From Membranipora membranacea (lineage: Eukaryota; Bryozoa; Gymnolaemata; Cheilostomatida; Membraniporidae), in contig OU612074.1 of the NCBI GenBank assembly GCA_914767715.1, positions 14,806,062-14,866,061 of the forward strand: 60,000 bases of DNA, in the 5' to 3' direction. The translations under genes were made by a program, and so were the position numbers. Below the pieces are notes generated by a model, which saw only the letters and a list, made by a program, of their open reading frames with translations, did no database searches and was not told the DNA's origin. How positions within the stretch are numbered: position 1 is the stretch's first letter; each line of letters opens with the position of its first letter. Of this stretch, positions 10,901 through 21,288 are shown piece by piece.

Positions 10901-13436
10901 GTGACCTGGCGGATATCTTCCTCCTCCTCTCTCCGACAATCATAACCATGCCACTGCAAGGGTCTTTTCCTCATGAATGATGATATTTCTTTCACTACCA
11001 CCTGTCTCCCAATCTCAGTGTACTCAACATGGTCCTTATTGCTGATTCCATAGATATGTCTCAACATCCTCATATCGGTTGCATCCATCCTATCTTCCAT
11101 TCTTTGTATGACCGCCCAGGTTTCACTGCCATACATTAATGTTGCCTTAATAGTTGTTTGCAGAAAAGGACTATTAGTTTAGTTTGTACCTTCTTGTCAC
11201 ACAACACTCCTGTGAGATCCCTCCACCAGTCCCGAACCACACCGATCCTCTTTGCTATCTCCATAACACACCCTCCATCCTGATCTATCATGTCACAAAA
11301 TTGTAATCACGGTCTTAAATGAGGAGACAAGTCAGCATTTCTGTTGATTTGCAACGTGAGTTGGTTTGAGCCTAAGCGATGCTAAAAAAGTTTGTGGGGT
11401 TGCGACTTTCATAAAAAAAACCTTCATGGCAACGTTTTTTGGGTTGTAATGTTAGTGGAACACTAGATGACAGCGTTTTGACATTTGCAATGTTTGTGGG
11501 TGGAACAGGGACAGTCAAAGTCGATTCCAGTTGCATCAGAAGATTTTTGCTTCAAGATGTCCAAAGCTAGGTGAATTCATTTGCAGATTCATTGGAGAGC
11601 TCTTCAATCTTGAGATCCTGGTACATCAGATCATGCATGACTGCGTGGTAACATTGTTGCAATGTGCTGATGAGGAAAGTTTGGAATGTCTATGTGTGTT
11701 ACTTATGGCCATCGGGAAGCGGGTGGATACTGACAGAGCAAAGGTAAGTCCCATGTATAAACAAGTAATATGTTGAATAATATTATGACCTTTATAGACA
11801 GTTTTCTGAGCTCTAATTTAGGCCTCAGTACGGAGTTGTCCTCTCTCCAGTTTGGTACTTTTAACCCACGCTGCATAGGAAAAACGTGCTGAAAAGAGGG
11901 TTTTCTTGATAACCGCTTATAAAAGGATAAAAATGATTTTTATTTCAGAATCTGCAGCATTGAAAACTCATATGGACATAGTTTGGGAAATCAATTTAGT
12001 ATTTGGATAGTCAATTATAGCATTTTCTGCCAGTTTTGCGGACAATTTGGCAGAATTTTTCATGAGTTTCGTCACTAAAATTAAGATTGATCAACATTCA
12101 AGCCTCCCAATGTTTTGGAAACCCTGTCTCACAGTGTTTTCAATGGTGCAGACTCTGAATCAAAAATCAATTTTTCCCTAACATAAGCGGTTTTCAAGAT
12201 AACCCTCTTTCAGCAGGTTTTTCCTATGCGGCGTGGGTTAAAAGTACCAAACTGGAGAGAGGACAACTCTGAATTGAGACATAAATAAGAGCTCAGAAAA
12301 CTGTCTTTTGCTATTCAAGCTCTCTTCAGGACAGATTAGAATACTTGCATACAGTAGTAGAATAAGATTCAGCACATCTATTCAGCCCACATCTGTACAA
12401 TAAAGGGGTGGGCAAGCTATGAGAGCTCACCTCCATTAACAGCATGGGTAGTGACCGGGATCTGAACTTGCGACTTTCAGACTAAGAATCTCAAACCACT
12501 ACACCACCCTGCCACCCCTTTGTTCGGCTAAGCTGTGAATTGGAGATTAAAGCTATTGTTGTGCTAACATTCTTTAAGCCTATGTGTATAAAATTTTTGA
12601 TTATGCTTTTTGACCATAACTAAAATCTAGTTTTATCATTGATTTTTATTGTGTTACAGCCACGTACTGATCAGTATTTTGCGGATATGCAAAAGTTTGT
12701 AGATTATTCCAAACTGTTTAAAGGAGGAGGAAAGAGATGTAGAACTACAACTCCTTGGTTTAAAGTGTCCCAAAGAACCAGATTTAAGCTCATGGATGTC
12801 ATTGAGATGAGAAGGGTAAGTCAGATTTGTTACTAGTTATAGTTTTGTCAATCATTTAAGATCATAAAATAATAAAAGAGTGTAACACCGATGGAACTAA
12901 GCAATATATAGTCTGGCAGCTAGTTCTACTGTAGTTATGCATTTTTTGGCACTAAAAAGTATAGCCCAATAAGATCCAACCTCCATATATGTTTGACTTC
13001 AGTTTTTTCCACACAAGTTGAAAATATATATTTATATATTATTTTCATTGTCAGGAGACGTTGTACAACTGCATTCATTAACCTTGGTTGAGAAAATCAG
13101 CCTTTACAGTTCTCTAAAGTAGATAGAAGTGGTATCTTCTTGGGCTTGTGCAGTACATATCCGTAAATACCTAATAGATGAGCAGGAGGGACAATTTCTA
13201 ACACTGAACATAATTTCATGGATCATCAATAGTCTCTGTTTCCTTCACTTCAGCCGTTCTTAAAGTCACTTGTTACGAACATACAAAACCGGTAATAGAA
13301 CACAGGCCTTATAATTGTATTCGACTCTTGATTAGTTATCTTTTTTATTGCAGAACAAATGGAAGCCACGCAAAGTCGTAGAATACCCTAAGACCCTAAG
13401 AGAGATTCGTGCTGATTATGGCTTTCAGCCCACAAG
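7975..13436 (+). CDS. eIF4G-type MIF4G-domain protein, copy 1 (MIF4G-1), partial at both ends
   Basis: Exons: 7975-8073, 8787-8927, 9089-about 9175, 9981-10240, 11587-11743, 12660-12815, 13354-13436. Exon 1 encodes a Pro/Ala/Ser/Thr-rich linker. The MIF4G (middle) domain follows: [32 protein letters not shown] with [36 protein letters not shown] with [22 protein letters not shown], and NKWKPRK with PKTLREI. These match eIF4G in order. In eIF4G this domain binds eIF4A and RNA in the cytoplasm. The PRTDQYF exon carries about 17 extra residues rich in Lys/Gly ([15 protein letters not shown]). Exon 3 is shorter than its counterpart in copy 2: the expected donor is missing and AAT|GTAGTA is only the best in-phase guess. 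The start codon is not found. The end is uncertain: after 13436 (phase 2) possible terminal exons start at 14047 and 14482. It could also be a decaying paralogue. Confidence 0.7.
10459..11515. mobile_element. DNA-transposon-like element with inverted ends around a LINE fragment
   Basis: The left end has ACCCACAAACTTCGCAAAC and TGTTCCACTAACATCGCAA (10467-10530). The inverse strand of the right end has CCACCCACAAACATTGCAAA and GTGTTCCACTAACATTACAA (about 11430-11513). The arms are diverged, about 80 bp long, and enclose the LINE fragment at 10765-11290. It lies in a MIF4G-1 intron. No transposase seen, and the ends are approximate. Confidence 0.5.
10765..11290 (-). mobile_element. 3' fragment of a LINE reverse-transcriptase ORF (C-terminal part)
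   Basis: The minus-strand frame reads [38 protein letters not shown] and [13 protein letters not shown]. This is the conserved C-terminal region of the retrotransposon RT proteins often annotated as endonuclease-reverse transcriptase. Upstream (11141-11290) the related frame with [24 protein letters not shown] precedes a stop, so the copy is broken. It is a different LINE family from the one at 1-2611. Confidence 0.85.
11797..12305. mobile_element. Foldback MITE with TA target site, copy A (509 bp)
   Basis: Begins GACAGTTTTCTGAGCTCT after a TA and ends with its inverse (AGAGCTCAGAAAACTGTC). The arms (GTTGTCCTCTCTCCAGTTTGG ... AAAGAGGG) are more than 100 bp long. The right-hand TA has mutated to TT. 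A second copy lies at 44823-45329. TA duplication and plain inverted ends suggest mobilisation by a Tc1/mariner-type transposase, which is inference. It sits in a MIF4G-1 intron. Confidence 0.8.
12360..12525 (-). mobile_element. tRNA-derived SINE (Glu/Gly-like head)
   Basis: The minus strand reads GGCAGGGTGGTGTAGTGGTT (A-box region, about 12496-12515) and AAGTTCAGATCCCGG (B-box region, about 12457-12471), the layout of a tRNA head. No full cloverleaf is possible. A more decayed relative appears at 25620-25690. Confidence 0.55.
12903..13090 (+). repeat. Dispersed repeat, copy 1 (partner at 17928-18125)
   Basis: ATATAGTCTGGCAGCT ... GCCCAATAA ... TTTTTTCCACACAAGTTG ... ATATTTATATA recurs in the same order at 17928-18125, with an extra insert there. 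Non-coding; the class is unknown. One copy lies in MIF4G-1 and the other between the MIF4G genes, so it could instead be residue of the local duplication. Confidence 0.5.
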
Positions 13437-14886
13437 GTATATACATATTTTTTTGAATTGAATACAGTCCTATTTTCATTTTAATAGATATTAAATATTA
13501 TGGGTACACTCGGAAATCATTCATTCATATGTAAATGACAATCTCAGGTCGACTTGTCCGTTGACAACTGAATCCCACCAAACTTGTCCCATGGTTCAAT
13601 GCTGGCATAACATTGTCATCAACGTGCAGTTGAGAAAAATAAAGCAGCAGAAAGCATCTATCTAAATTAATTTTTTGCGGTGTGGAAATCTTCTTCTGTT
13701 CTAGAGTCCTTGAGTGATATCTGATGCGCCTCGTCTTAGCTGGGTAATCAGTGATCTGACTATTCATACTATACAAGAGAGAGCAAACTCAAAGGTTCAA
13801 CAGCTTCATCTGCTCATACATTGAACAATATGATTTGTTCTCAATCTGAACTGATATTGTCCACCCATGTCGCTAGTTCAGCAAGCAAGCACCAGTTCGC
13901 CCTCTGCCCAGCGCATTATCAATATTGTAAGGCAATCAACAAGACACAAACACACATAGTTATAATGTTATAAATGAATGTTCATTCTCAAAATGCCAAT
14001 GTACTGTAGACATCCATATTTTGAAACTGATCATTTCTTCTATCAGCTCAGAAAAATTTTCACTTACGCTGGAGCAGCATTATTACCTACACTATATATA
14101 TTTCAATGAAGTGTAGGTATTTTTCCACATAAATCAATGCATCAGCAGCTTACAATATTTGTCTCAATTCCTACGTTTCATATTCTTTTTGCTAAGCTAA
14201 ACGATCTTTTGGAGCAGGGCTATCAAAACAAAATTTAGTTTCAACAACATCAATAATATCATTTGTGTTAATAAAATAACAATTTTCTGCTTGTTTGGGG
14301 ATTTGCTCGTTGTAAGGTTTTATCGAAAAAAGTTAGGGATTGTTCTGCGATCCAGAATGACCAGACTAGAATGAATACAATCATTTAGAATGATCACAAA
14401 ATGATTTCAAAATCAGCTGTTCGGAATTTCGCCCAATTCTGAGGACTTTACGTAGCCTTTTTTACATTTTCTTAATTGCAGTAACATTCTTACAAAAATA
14501 AGCTATCATATCAGCAAAGTGGTATGGCGAATAAACATCGCTGTAATATTTTTGTCCATTAGTCTACTCAAAACCCTATATCGTTGTATAACATAACAAG
14601 ATGCGTATTCTAGTTGCATTGCCATTTTTAAAAAAATGAGACCCTTTGGAGCAGGTTTTTTTCTAAGATATTTTTGATCATTTGTTGGTTTTTAGTTGAA
14701 ATTAAAATGCCGCTATCATCAACCCAGGAACAGTAAGATCTTGCTGTACTCTGGTTCTGATGATGCTAGCTTTTGCCAGAACACTTTTTAACAAACGAAT
14801 AAAATATCAACGGTTTGAGCCCTTCAGTTTATAATATGCAGTGCCAGTCCTCATGATTTGTGTTGAAATCCAAGTAAAGTATCGGA
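13437..14886. other. Region after the last recognised MIF4G-1 exon
   Basis: Two strong acceptors could start a terminal exon: TTTCTTCTATCAG at 14046 (23 more codons to a stop) and CTTAATTGCAG at 14481 (about 45 codons ending in a hydrophobic stretch). Neither encodes a recognisable eIF4G segment, so I cannot choose. Nothing else is recognised. Confidence 0.35.
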
Positions 14887-15269
14887 CATAGACTTACTAA
14901 TAAATCTAGACAGGACACCGTATCTTGCATTGAGGCACTGAGGCATGTAATTGTGGGCAACGTAACGACATTGTAAGATGTAAAAGCAATGACGATATCA
15001 TTGATTACTGTCGAAAATCCGGATACTAATACTGATACTAATTTTAGCATCAAGTTGATAACAATATGCTGCTGATTGTAAAGCAATTTTTAAATTCATA
15101 ATCAGATCAAAATTGATTGAGTTATGAACAAAAAACCTGGATTATGGACAGTAAATCAATGATAGCATCATTGCTTCTACACCTTCCAATGACGTTATGT
15201 CGCCCCACAATTAAGTGCCTCGCTTCAGCTGTATATGGTGTCCTGTCTATGTTTATTATTACGCCTATG
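14887..15269. mobile_element. Foldback MITE, about 383 bp
   Basis: The left arm (CATAGACTTACTAATAAATC, CTAGACAGGACACCGTA, GAGGCACTGAGGCATGTAAT) is mirrored at the right end (inverse: CATAGGCGTAATAATAAACA, ATAGACAGGACACCATA, GCGAGGCACTTAATTGTGG). The arms are about 120-130 bp. A solo arm of the same family is at 6102-6205. No coding potential. Confidence 0.75.
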
Positions 15270-15486
15270 GTGTCGGAACATCGTAACTGAGAATGGAAAA
15301 TTGGCACAAACATAGGTTCCGAAAAAATAAAGAGCATCACTTCATTCTGAAGGTATTGAGAAATTTATTGTGTAATGAGAAGATTGATCTGTGCAGGTCA
15401 AAATAATTAAGTTGAAACAAAACATGAGTCAGTGTAAAACAGGAAGTGAGTTAAACTGATGAGGCAAGTTATTATTCAGAAATCAA

Positions 15487-15492
15487 TTTATT
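15487..15492 (-). terminator. Polyadenylation signal of CRP2
   Basis: AATAAA on the minus strand, about 80 bp downstream of the CRP2 stop codon, the usual position for a short 3' UTR. Confidence 0.5.
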
Positions 15493-15569
15493 TAACTCAA
15501 CGGATCACTCATCTATAAAAAAATAATAAAAAGATACCTGATAACCCACCTATTGCTAAGAGGGTTATT

Positions 15570-16227
15570 TTAATGCTGTAGTATTGTTGATGTGTTGGTA
15601 TCGGCCAAGGAGATGGTGGATTCTTCAAAATTAGCCAAAGTGGTGATCTCTTCCCTACAATACTTTGTGCAAACCTTTTGTCGTTTACGAAAACAAAATA
15701 ATCTTCTCTGGTTTGTCCTGCTTTGCAATCCACAAGGCCCATTTGTCTCTCCTCTTCTACATTTTCGACATTGTCTCAACATTCGGAATCCCATTTGGCA
15801 GCACCTTGTCTAAGTAAGCATTGCATGTATGTGTGTGTGTATGCGTGCGTGTATGTATGCATGTATGTGTGTGTGTATGGAATGAATTAGTACTCCAATT
15901 AAGGATTTGTACAGGTAATGCCTTGAACGTGTTATATTAAACAGTGCTAGATTTCTATATAAAAAAATAGAGTTGGGTTAGTTGAGCAATTTAAACAATA
16001 ACAACAATGAAAATAATAAAAAACATCAACCAAAATCAGCTTTGTTCAGTCGATGTCATGTTCATGTCTAATCCGATCATACACAGGGATAATGTAATCA
16101 AATAACTTGTAATATAATAACTGATCACTATAGTTTCTCTCACCACATTTTCAGCGTTGGTAGTAGAGAATGCCACAACCATCAGAAGTGTTACAATACT
16201 CAGTAAGAAAATAAGGCTCATCTCCAT
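15570..16227 (-). CDS. Small secreted cysteine-rich cationic peptide (CRP2), two exons, 107-aa precursor
   Basis: Exon 1 is 16144-16227 (ATG at 16225-16227) and encodes a signal peptide: MEMS, hydrophobic core LIFLLSIVTLLMVVAF, then STTNA. The donor is GTG|GTGAGA. Exon 2 is 15570-15809 after TTACTTAG, in phase 0, ending in TAA. The mature part has eight cysteines at precursor positions 31, 32, 42, 45, 54, 67, 75 and 79: CC-x9-C-x2-C-x8-C-x12-C-x7-C-x3-C. The first four and the last two match CRP1 spacing exactly; the middle has two extra cysteines. The core has about 15 Arg/Lys against one acidic residue. A 28-residue cysteine-free tail follows, slightly acidic and Ser/Thr-rich. TATA box and AATAAA are in place. 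Antimicrobial-like by size and charge; no named family recognised. Confidence 0.75.
15826..15881 (+). repeat. (GT)n / (ATGT)n microsatellite
   Basis: Imperfect TG/TATG repeat inside the single intron of CRP2. Confidence 0.8.
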
Positions 16228-16290
16228 CGTAAATCTGAGAAGTCCCTCCAAAGAGACTGAAGATCTAAGATTCGTCTAACTTGCGCCAAG

Positions 16291-16303
16291 CTTCCTTTTA
16301 TAT
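16291..16303 (-). promoter_or_regulatory. TATA box of CRP2
   Basis: ATATAAAAGGAAG on the minus strand, 64-76 bp upstream of the CRP2 start codon, matching the CRP1 element at 4634-4643. Confidence 0.6.
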
Positions 16304-16763
16304 GCCAACCTAAGACGGATACCAGGATATAGTTTTTTACTTTGTTTTGTTCTTTCCCTTGTGACTCCATCAGCACTGCACAAAACATTGTAATAATATG
16401 GAAATAGTTTTACTCAACAAAGGACAATTTGTGAAATCTCGACATGAGATCATACATATGTGGGGAGCTGAAGGTGACAATTTTCAAAGAATGATGTCAT
16501 TGATTGTTGACCTATGTCAAGATTAAGACCTCACCAAGGGTTTAAACTTTAAACAGCGGAAGAAAAAACTAGAGGCACTACTGTAACAGCGTACTTGATT
16601 TATGTAATGCAATGACAGATGAATCTGGATCAGACTGTGTTGTAAAGTATATTGAAGGCAAATCAACTTTACTCTCCATAACGTGAAAAGGATTGGTAGG
16701 AGCCCAAAAATTGAATAAATCTAGTATATGATAGTAGCTTCAACACTCAACACTCAATATTTT
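16304..16763. other. Upstream region of CRP2
   Basis: AT-rich DNA between the CRP2 promoter and the SINE pair. No coding or RNA feature seen; any CRP2 enhancer would be expected here. Confidence 0.4.
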
Positions 16764-16774
16764 GAGGCAATAGG

Positions 16775-16993
16775 CCCTGTATATGACAAAACAGAGGGTG
16801 GGCTACCCCTAAAGAGGGACGCAAGATGCCCTAATTCCTCGTACTGAGAGTGTGACACATCCTAAAATACTAGAATGCATCCTAGAGGTGAGGCCATGGC
16901 CAATCGTTAGTGTGCAGCAAGCTGCCAGAAACTGAAACAGGTACTAATCAGCCAGGCAGTGACACTTTGATCTTAGCCAATAGGACGAGAAGC
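16775..16993 (-). mobile_element. U2-snRNA-headed SINE, copy A (tandem unit 1)
   Basis: The minus strand starts GCTTCTCGTCCTATTGGCTA AGATCAAAGTGTCA, closely matching nucleotides about 4-33 of U2 snRNA, then continues with a body unrelated to U2 (CCTGTTTCAGTTTCTGGCAG; AGAGGGTGGGC on the opposite strand). GAGGCAATAGG flanks it on both sides (16764-16774 and 16994-17004). Confidence 0.75.
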
Positions 16994-17004
16994 GAGGCAA
17001 TAGG

Positions 17005-17222
17005 CCCTGTTTATGACAAAACAGAGGGTGGGCTGCCCCTAAAGAGGGACGGAGTCCTCGTACTGAGAGTGTGATACATCCTAGAAGACTAGAACGCATC
17101 CTAAAGGTGAGGCCATGGTGGACCTCCTAATTGTAAGTGTGCAGCTAGCTGCCAGAGACTGAAACAGGTACTAATCAGCCATTGGCAGTGACACTTTGAT
17201 CTTAGCCAATAGGCCGAGAAGC
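17005..17222 (-). mobile_element. U2-snRNA-headed SINE, copy B (tandem unit 2)
   Basis: Same family and orientation as copy A, with the head GCTTCTCGGCCTATTGGCTA intact. A third GAGGCAATAGG follows at 17223-17233. The unit period is 229-230 bp. Confidence 0.8.
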
Positions 17223-17927
17223 GAGGCAATAGGGATTTATGGGTGAACTAAATTATGAGATCAAACATCAATGCCTGCAAGTGCTGTAAATTGTTTCAAT
17301 CTAGCAGAGTATGCATAAAGCTGAACAGAGGATTTTGGATATTTGATTCATATCTATGACATCAGGGATCTCAACAAAAGTAGTCCCCTTACAAAGAATA
17401 GATCTGTGAAAACTCTGATTCACACTCAATTATGTTGAAATTCAGCCGTTAGTCAGAATGAACTTGAGAGCGAGGGGGAGTAATCACAATGTAATTATTG
17501 TCTGGTCTTGCAATGATGCATTCCTATTGTTTTGATTAATAATATTAATTTATGATAGTTTTAACATTCAGGAGCAACAATGTATGACTTTGTTGAGGAA
17601 AATATAGGTACACAATGTGTCATATAAATAGAATTATAAAAAAATAGTAGCCGGATAAAGAAGAATATCGAGAGAAATAAACAATTCGACAAGTGATCAA
17701 ACAATGAAGATATTAAGCAACAAGAAAAAAGAGAAGCACTTTTGGCGTCTCAAAGATTAGAAAACCCAAAGCAGGACAATCAACTTTCTGTACAACAGGA
17801 AGGTGATAAAGTGAAATTTATATCACTTCTATTTCTAGTTGAAAATTTACCGCATTTGGAAGAACATTTTATAATGAAGATTGATGTAAATGACGGTACT
17901 AAGAAAAAATAATACAAAAACCAAAGC

Positions 17928-18125
17928 AAAATATAGTCTGGCAGCTGGTTCTGAAGTAGTTTGAAATTGTCCCCCTCCTCATCTACAAGGTATCGAAGCT
18001 GAGCGCTGTACCAGCCCAATAAACTACCACATCCAAATGTTTTTAATTACTGATTATTTCCACAAAAGTTGTAAACATATTCTATATTTATATAGTTGGG
18101 GACATGTTGTGCAAGAATTCTGCAC
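17928..18125 (+). repeat. Dispersed repeat, copy 2 (partner at 12903-13090)
   Basis: Shares ATATAGTCTGGCAGCT, GCCCAATAA, a TTTCCACA-AAAGTTG block and a TATATTTATATA block, in order, with 12903-13090. Contains about 30 bp not present in the other copy. Confidence 0.5.
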
Positions 18126-18378
18126 CTGTGTTTATTTGTGCACATGGAGGTTAACCTGTTTCAAGGAATAAACTCCTGCTGCCTGTGTCCTGCAATACCC
18201 AACAAAATTACAATCCTGTCGTGGTTTGACAAGTGTGCTGGGCATTACAAAATTAAATCAGTTCTAAGAGGTGCAAAATATAAGTTCAATAAAATCAATG
18301 GCTAAGGGTGTATTGCTATCCAACTATGTTGTTTTGTTGTGTGAAAAGATTTTAGAGTACTAATAAGGCATACAACCT

Positions 18379-18483
18379 CTCAAGACTGTCTGACATCGTC
18401 TCACGACTGCTTTGCAATGTCTCAATACTGCCTCACATCCTCCCCATACTATCTTACAACGGCTCAAGACTGGTCAATTACTG
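18379..18483 (+). repeat. 21-bp minisatellite, five imperfect units
   Basis: Successive 21-bp units begin CTCAAGACTG, CTCACGACTG, CTCAATACTG, CCCCATACTA and CTCAAGACTG. Confidence 0.6.
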
Positions 18484-21288
18484 GTCAAGGTGGCCGTTAG
18501 AACTAATATACAAATTGTAATCTTGTCCTAAATATAATAAGAAATTAATCAAGAAGGTTAATATTCTGGTCCTTCTTAATAATTTAGGGCCGATATACAA
18601 GTATGTGTGATATACACTGCAACTTTCAACAAAAATGCAATTGAGCTGTGAGTTATCTTCTTTTCTAGCAAGAGAGGGCAATCCTAGAGATGAGGGCAAG
18701 CCGTGATGCAAATATGACCAATTACTAAAAATGTTTCCTTTTTAATATTCCTATCCTGGTTCTCTGGTCTCGTTCCCATGACAACCAACCAGGATCAATT
18801 CTAAACACTGGACTTGAAATTTATTCAAACCAGTTACGGTGAAATTCCCATGTCTTCGGTTCTTCAAGTTTCTACCATATATTTTGCAGCTTTTTACAAG
18901 GTACCCAACATTATCCATATATGCACGCTCACTCAAAGAACTGATAACAGAAAAACCGAATAAAGTTGTTTAATGTTAGGCTGTCTCAAGCGGTTGAAAT
19001 GCAGTCAAGAGATCTTGTAGATGTTAGGGTGTCAGCTTCAATCTCAACAGCTCGGAGTCAATAAATCTATTTTGACTGGTTTAAACTTGTTCAGCTGAAA
19101 TTCTAAACTTCTTTGGATTGTTTCTCTCCATCAAATGCTCTGTAAACATGTTGCCATTATAGGGGCTGCTGATGAATACTTCATTTATTTAATTAATTAA
19201 TTTAATTATTTTCTTTAGGTTATTATGATTTATGGCTAAGATAAACTGCTCCTCTTTTGCTTTAGAAAAATGGAATTCGCAATATTTTAAAGTTTTTGCT
19301 GTCTGGTAATGGTGCAATACCATCATTTGTTTTCTGCCGCTGCTACCGAATAGCAGATACCGCTTGTTTGTGAGTGCGAAATTTGTCCAAGAAGTCTGGG
19401 TTCTTTTTCAGACTGCTGACAAAAATAACAAAATGAGATACCAGAACATTATCCAGAAACATAAAGCTAAAGATCTCAGAGTGTCAATCGAAGCTCATGT
19501 AATAAATATGAAGTTATGATTGTGTTAGTATATGATACTTTGGGGTTGTCTTTTCTTTCTCGAATGAACTTGAGTACTGGCAGTAACACAGTAGCCCTTA
19601 ACAAGTCAACATGCAAAGACTTGTTCAGGATTTTTTATTATCTATTCACTAAGTTCCCTATACTCAATACTCTACCACCTATGTAGTATTTTAACAACAG
19701 AACAGACTAATATACTATTTACTATTACTATAGTTATTCAAAGATATTTATATATCTATGGAGCTATAATCGGGGCGCTACGTTACTCATACTATATATC
19801 ACTATATGCATCGTAGCAAATTAATTTCTACCCTCTATATCTTTGGTGGTCTGAAAGACCAATAATTGGTACAATCAAACTCAGAAATAAACTTGAAGAC
19901 AAAAATTTTAACTCAAACCACCATTTCGATACTATGGTAAAACATCTCAATGACTATTACTTTTTTGTGTGAAAAAACTTAAGCGCAGTTGTAGTTCAGG
20001 TTGTTCCCTATATTAGTGCTGAAAGCATTGCCATTACTTGCCCTGGAAACAAACAATACAATTTAAATAACACCAATCAGTCCCATAATATATCAGGAAT
20101 GTATGAAAATATGCATATATGTATGTTTGTAATGTATATGTTTAATATTCCTGCAGGATGCAGAGTTGTCAGGTGTGGTCGATAGAAGAGAATTAAATTT
20201 TGTTACGCCTCTGCTGCTTATCATCATATCACGACGCAACATGACACAGCTGGAATAATATTCTTGCATGGTTTTACATAAACACACAATCCCATAATCC
20301 TATTCAGCAAGTAAAGATGGGATGTATTTAGCTACTGTTTGCAAATGCTTAGGTCGTTAGCACCTTTACATCAGTATTCACAATGATGTATTCACAATTC
20401 ATTAGTATTTATAATCTTTGGTATTCATCATCTTTGATCCCTAGATAGTTAAACTGCATGTGGGCAGCAGTCAGTTACATAAATCATACCAACATAAACA
20501 TTAACTAATCAAGATTTTAGTATTGGGGCTAGGCTTCAGGGTCAACGCTATAATACTCTATATCACAGCAAGGATATATCCTCTCTGTGTCTATATGATA
20601 GCTCAGTCAAGGTTATATAAGATTTATTGTGTAATATCTGCCTTAATCAACCAAAGGATCGGCCCAGGTAAGTGTCTATATTGAAACCAGCAAATGAAAT
20701 CAGTGGCATCGCTGAACCCGGCTGTTAAGTTGCACAATCTAACACATACACATATTTTGGATATTATTGAAGTACCAGCCTAAATACCAAAGTAAGAATT
20801 AATCATTTTACCTGCATATAACACTGGTTTGTAATACAAAATATTCATGCTGCTGGCGATTGTTCCAACCATAAAATGGTCAAGTTTGTCTTAACATAAT
20901 TGATTATTTTGGTTGATTCTAAGAACACACAGCCAAACAATAATACAATAATGCAATAATAGCATAGCGAAATTGCTTTCTTTTGCAACAGGTCCTCGGG
21001 CGGGGGGGGGGGGGAGCAAGAGTCTTGGGGGCTCAGACTATAAACAGGTTTCAGTAGACCTTGGGCTCGGAAGCCTAGTAAAAACAGGATAACTGTACTT
21101 CATATCATTTTAGGATTTCCATACCACAACCCCGGCTTGTCTTTTTTTCACTACATTTGATTCAATTGTATTTACAGATTGCGTAGAGATCTGGACACAG
21201 AAGAACTATAGTTCGCAGTTCCCAACAGATTCCTTTTGTGGAGTGAAGATTGGCTAGAAAGGGTCTTCACTACACACCATCATGCCAA

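Larger units (their letters stand above)
17234..21170. other. Intergenic between CRP2/SINE pair and MIF4G-2
   Basis: AT-rich, with a dispersed repeat at 17928-18125 and a 21-bp minisatellite at 18379. Frames such as 18096-18305 (+) and 18478-18711 (-) lack motifs or splice context. No gene recognised. Confidence 0.4.

Noticed and set aside
18096-18305. Cysteine-bearing frame with a CC-x-C motif, chemokine- or CRP-like at first glance
   Set aside because: Starts at TTG, has no signal peptide, overlaps a dispersed repeat and lacks the CRP cysteine spacing.
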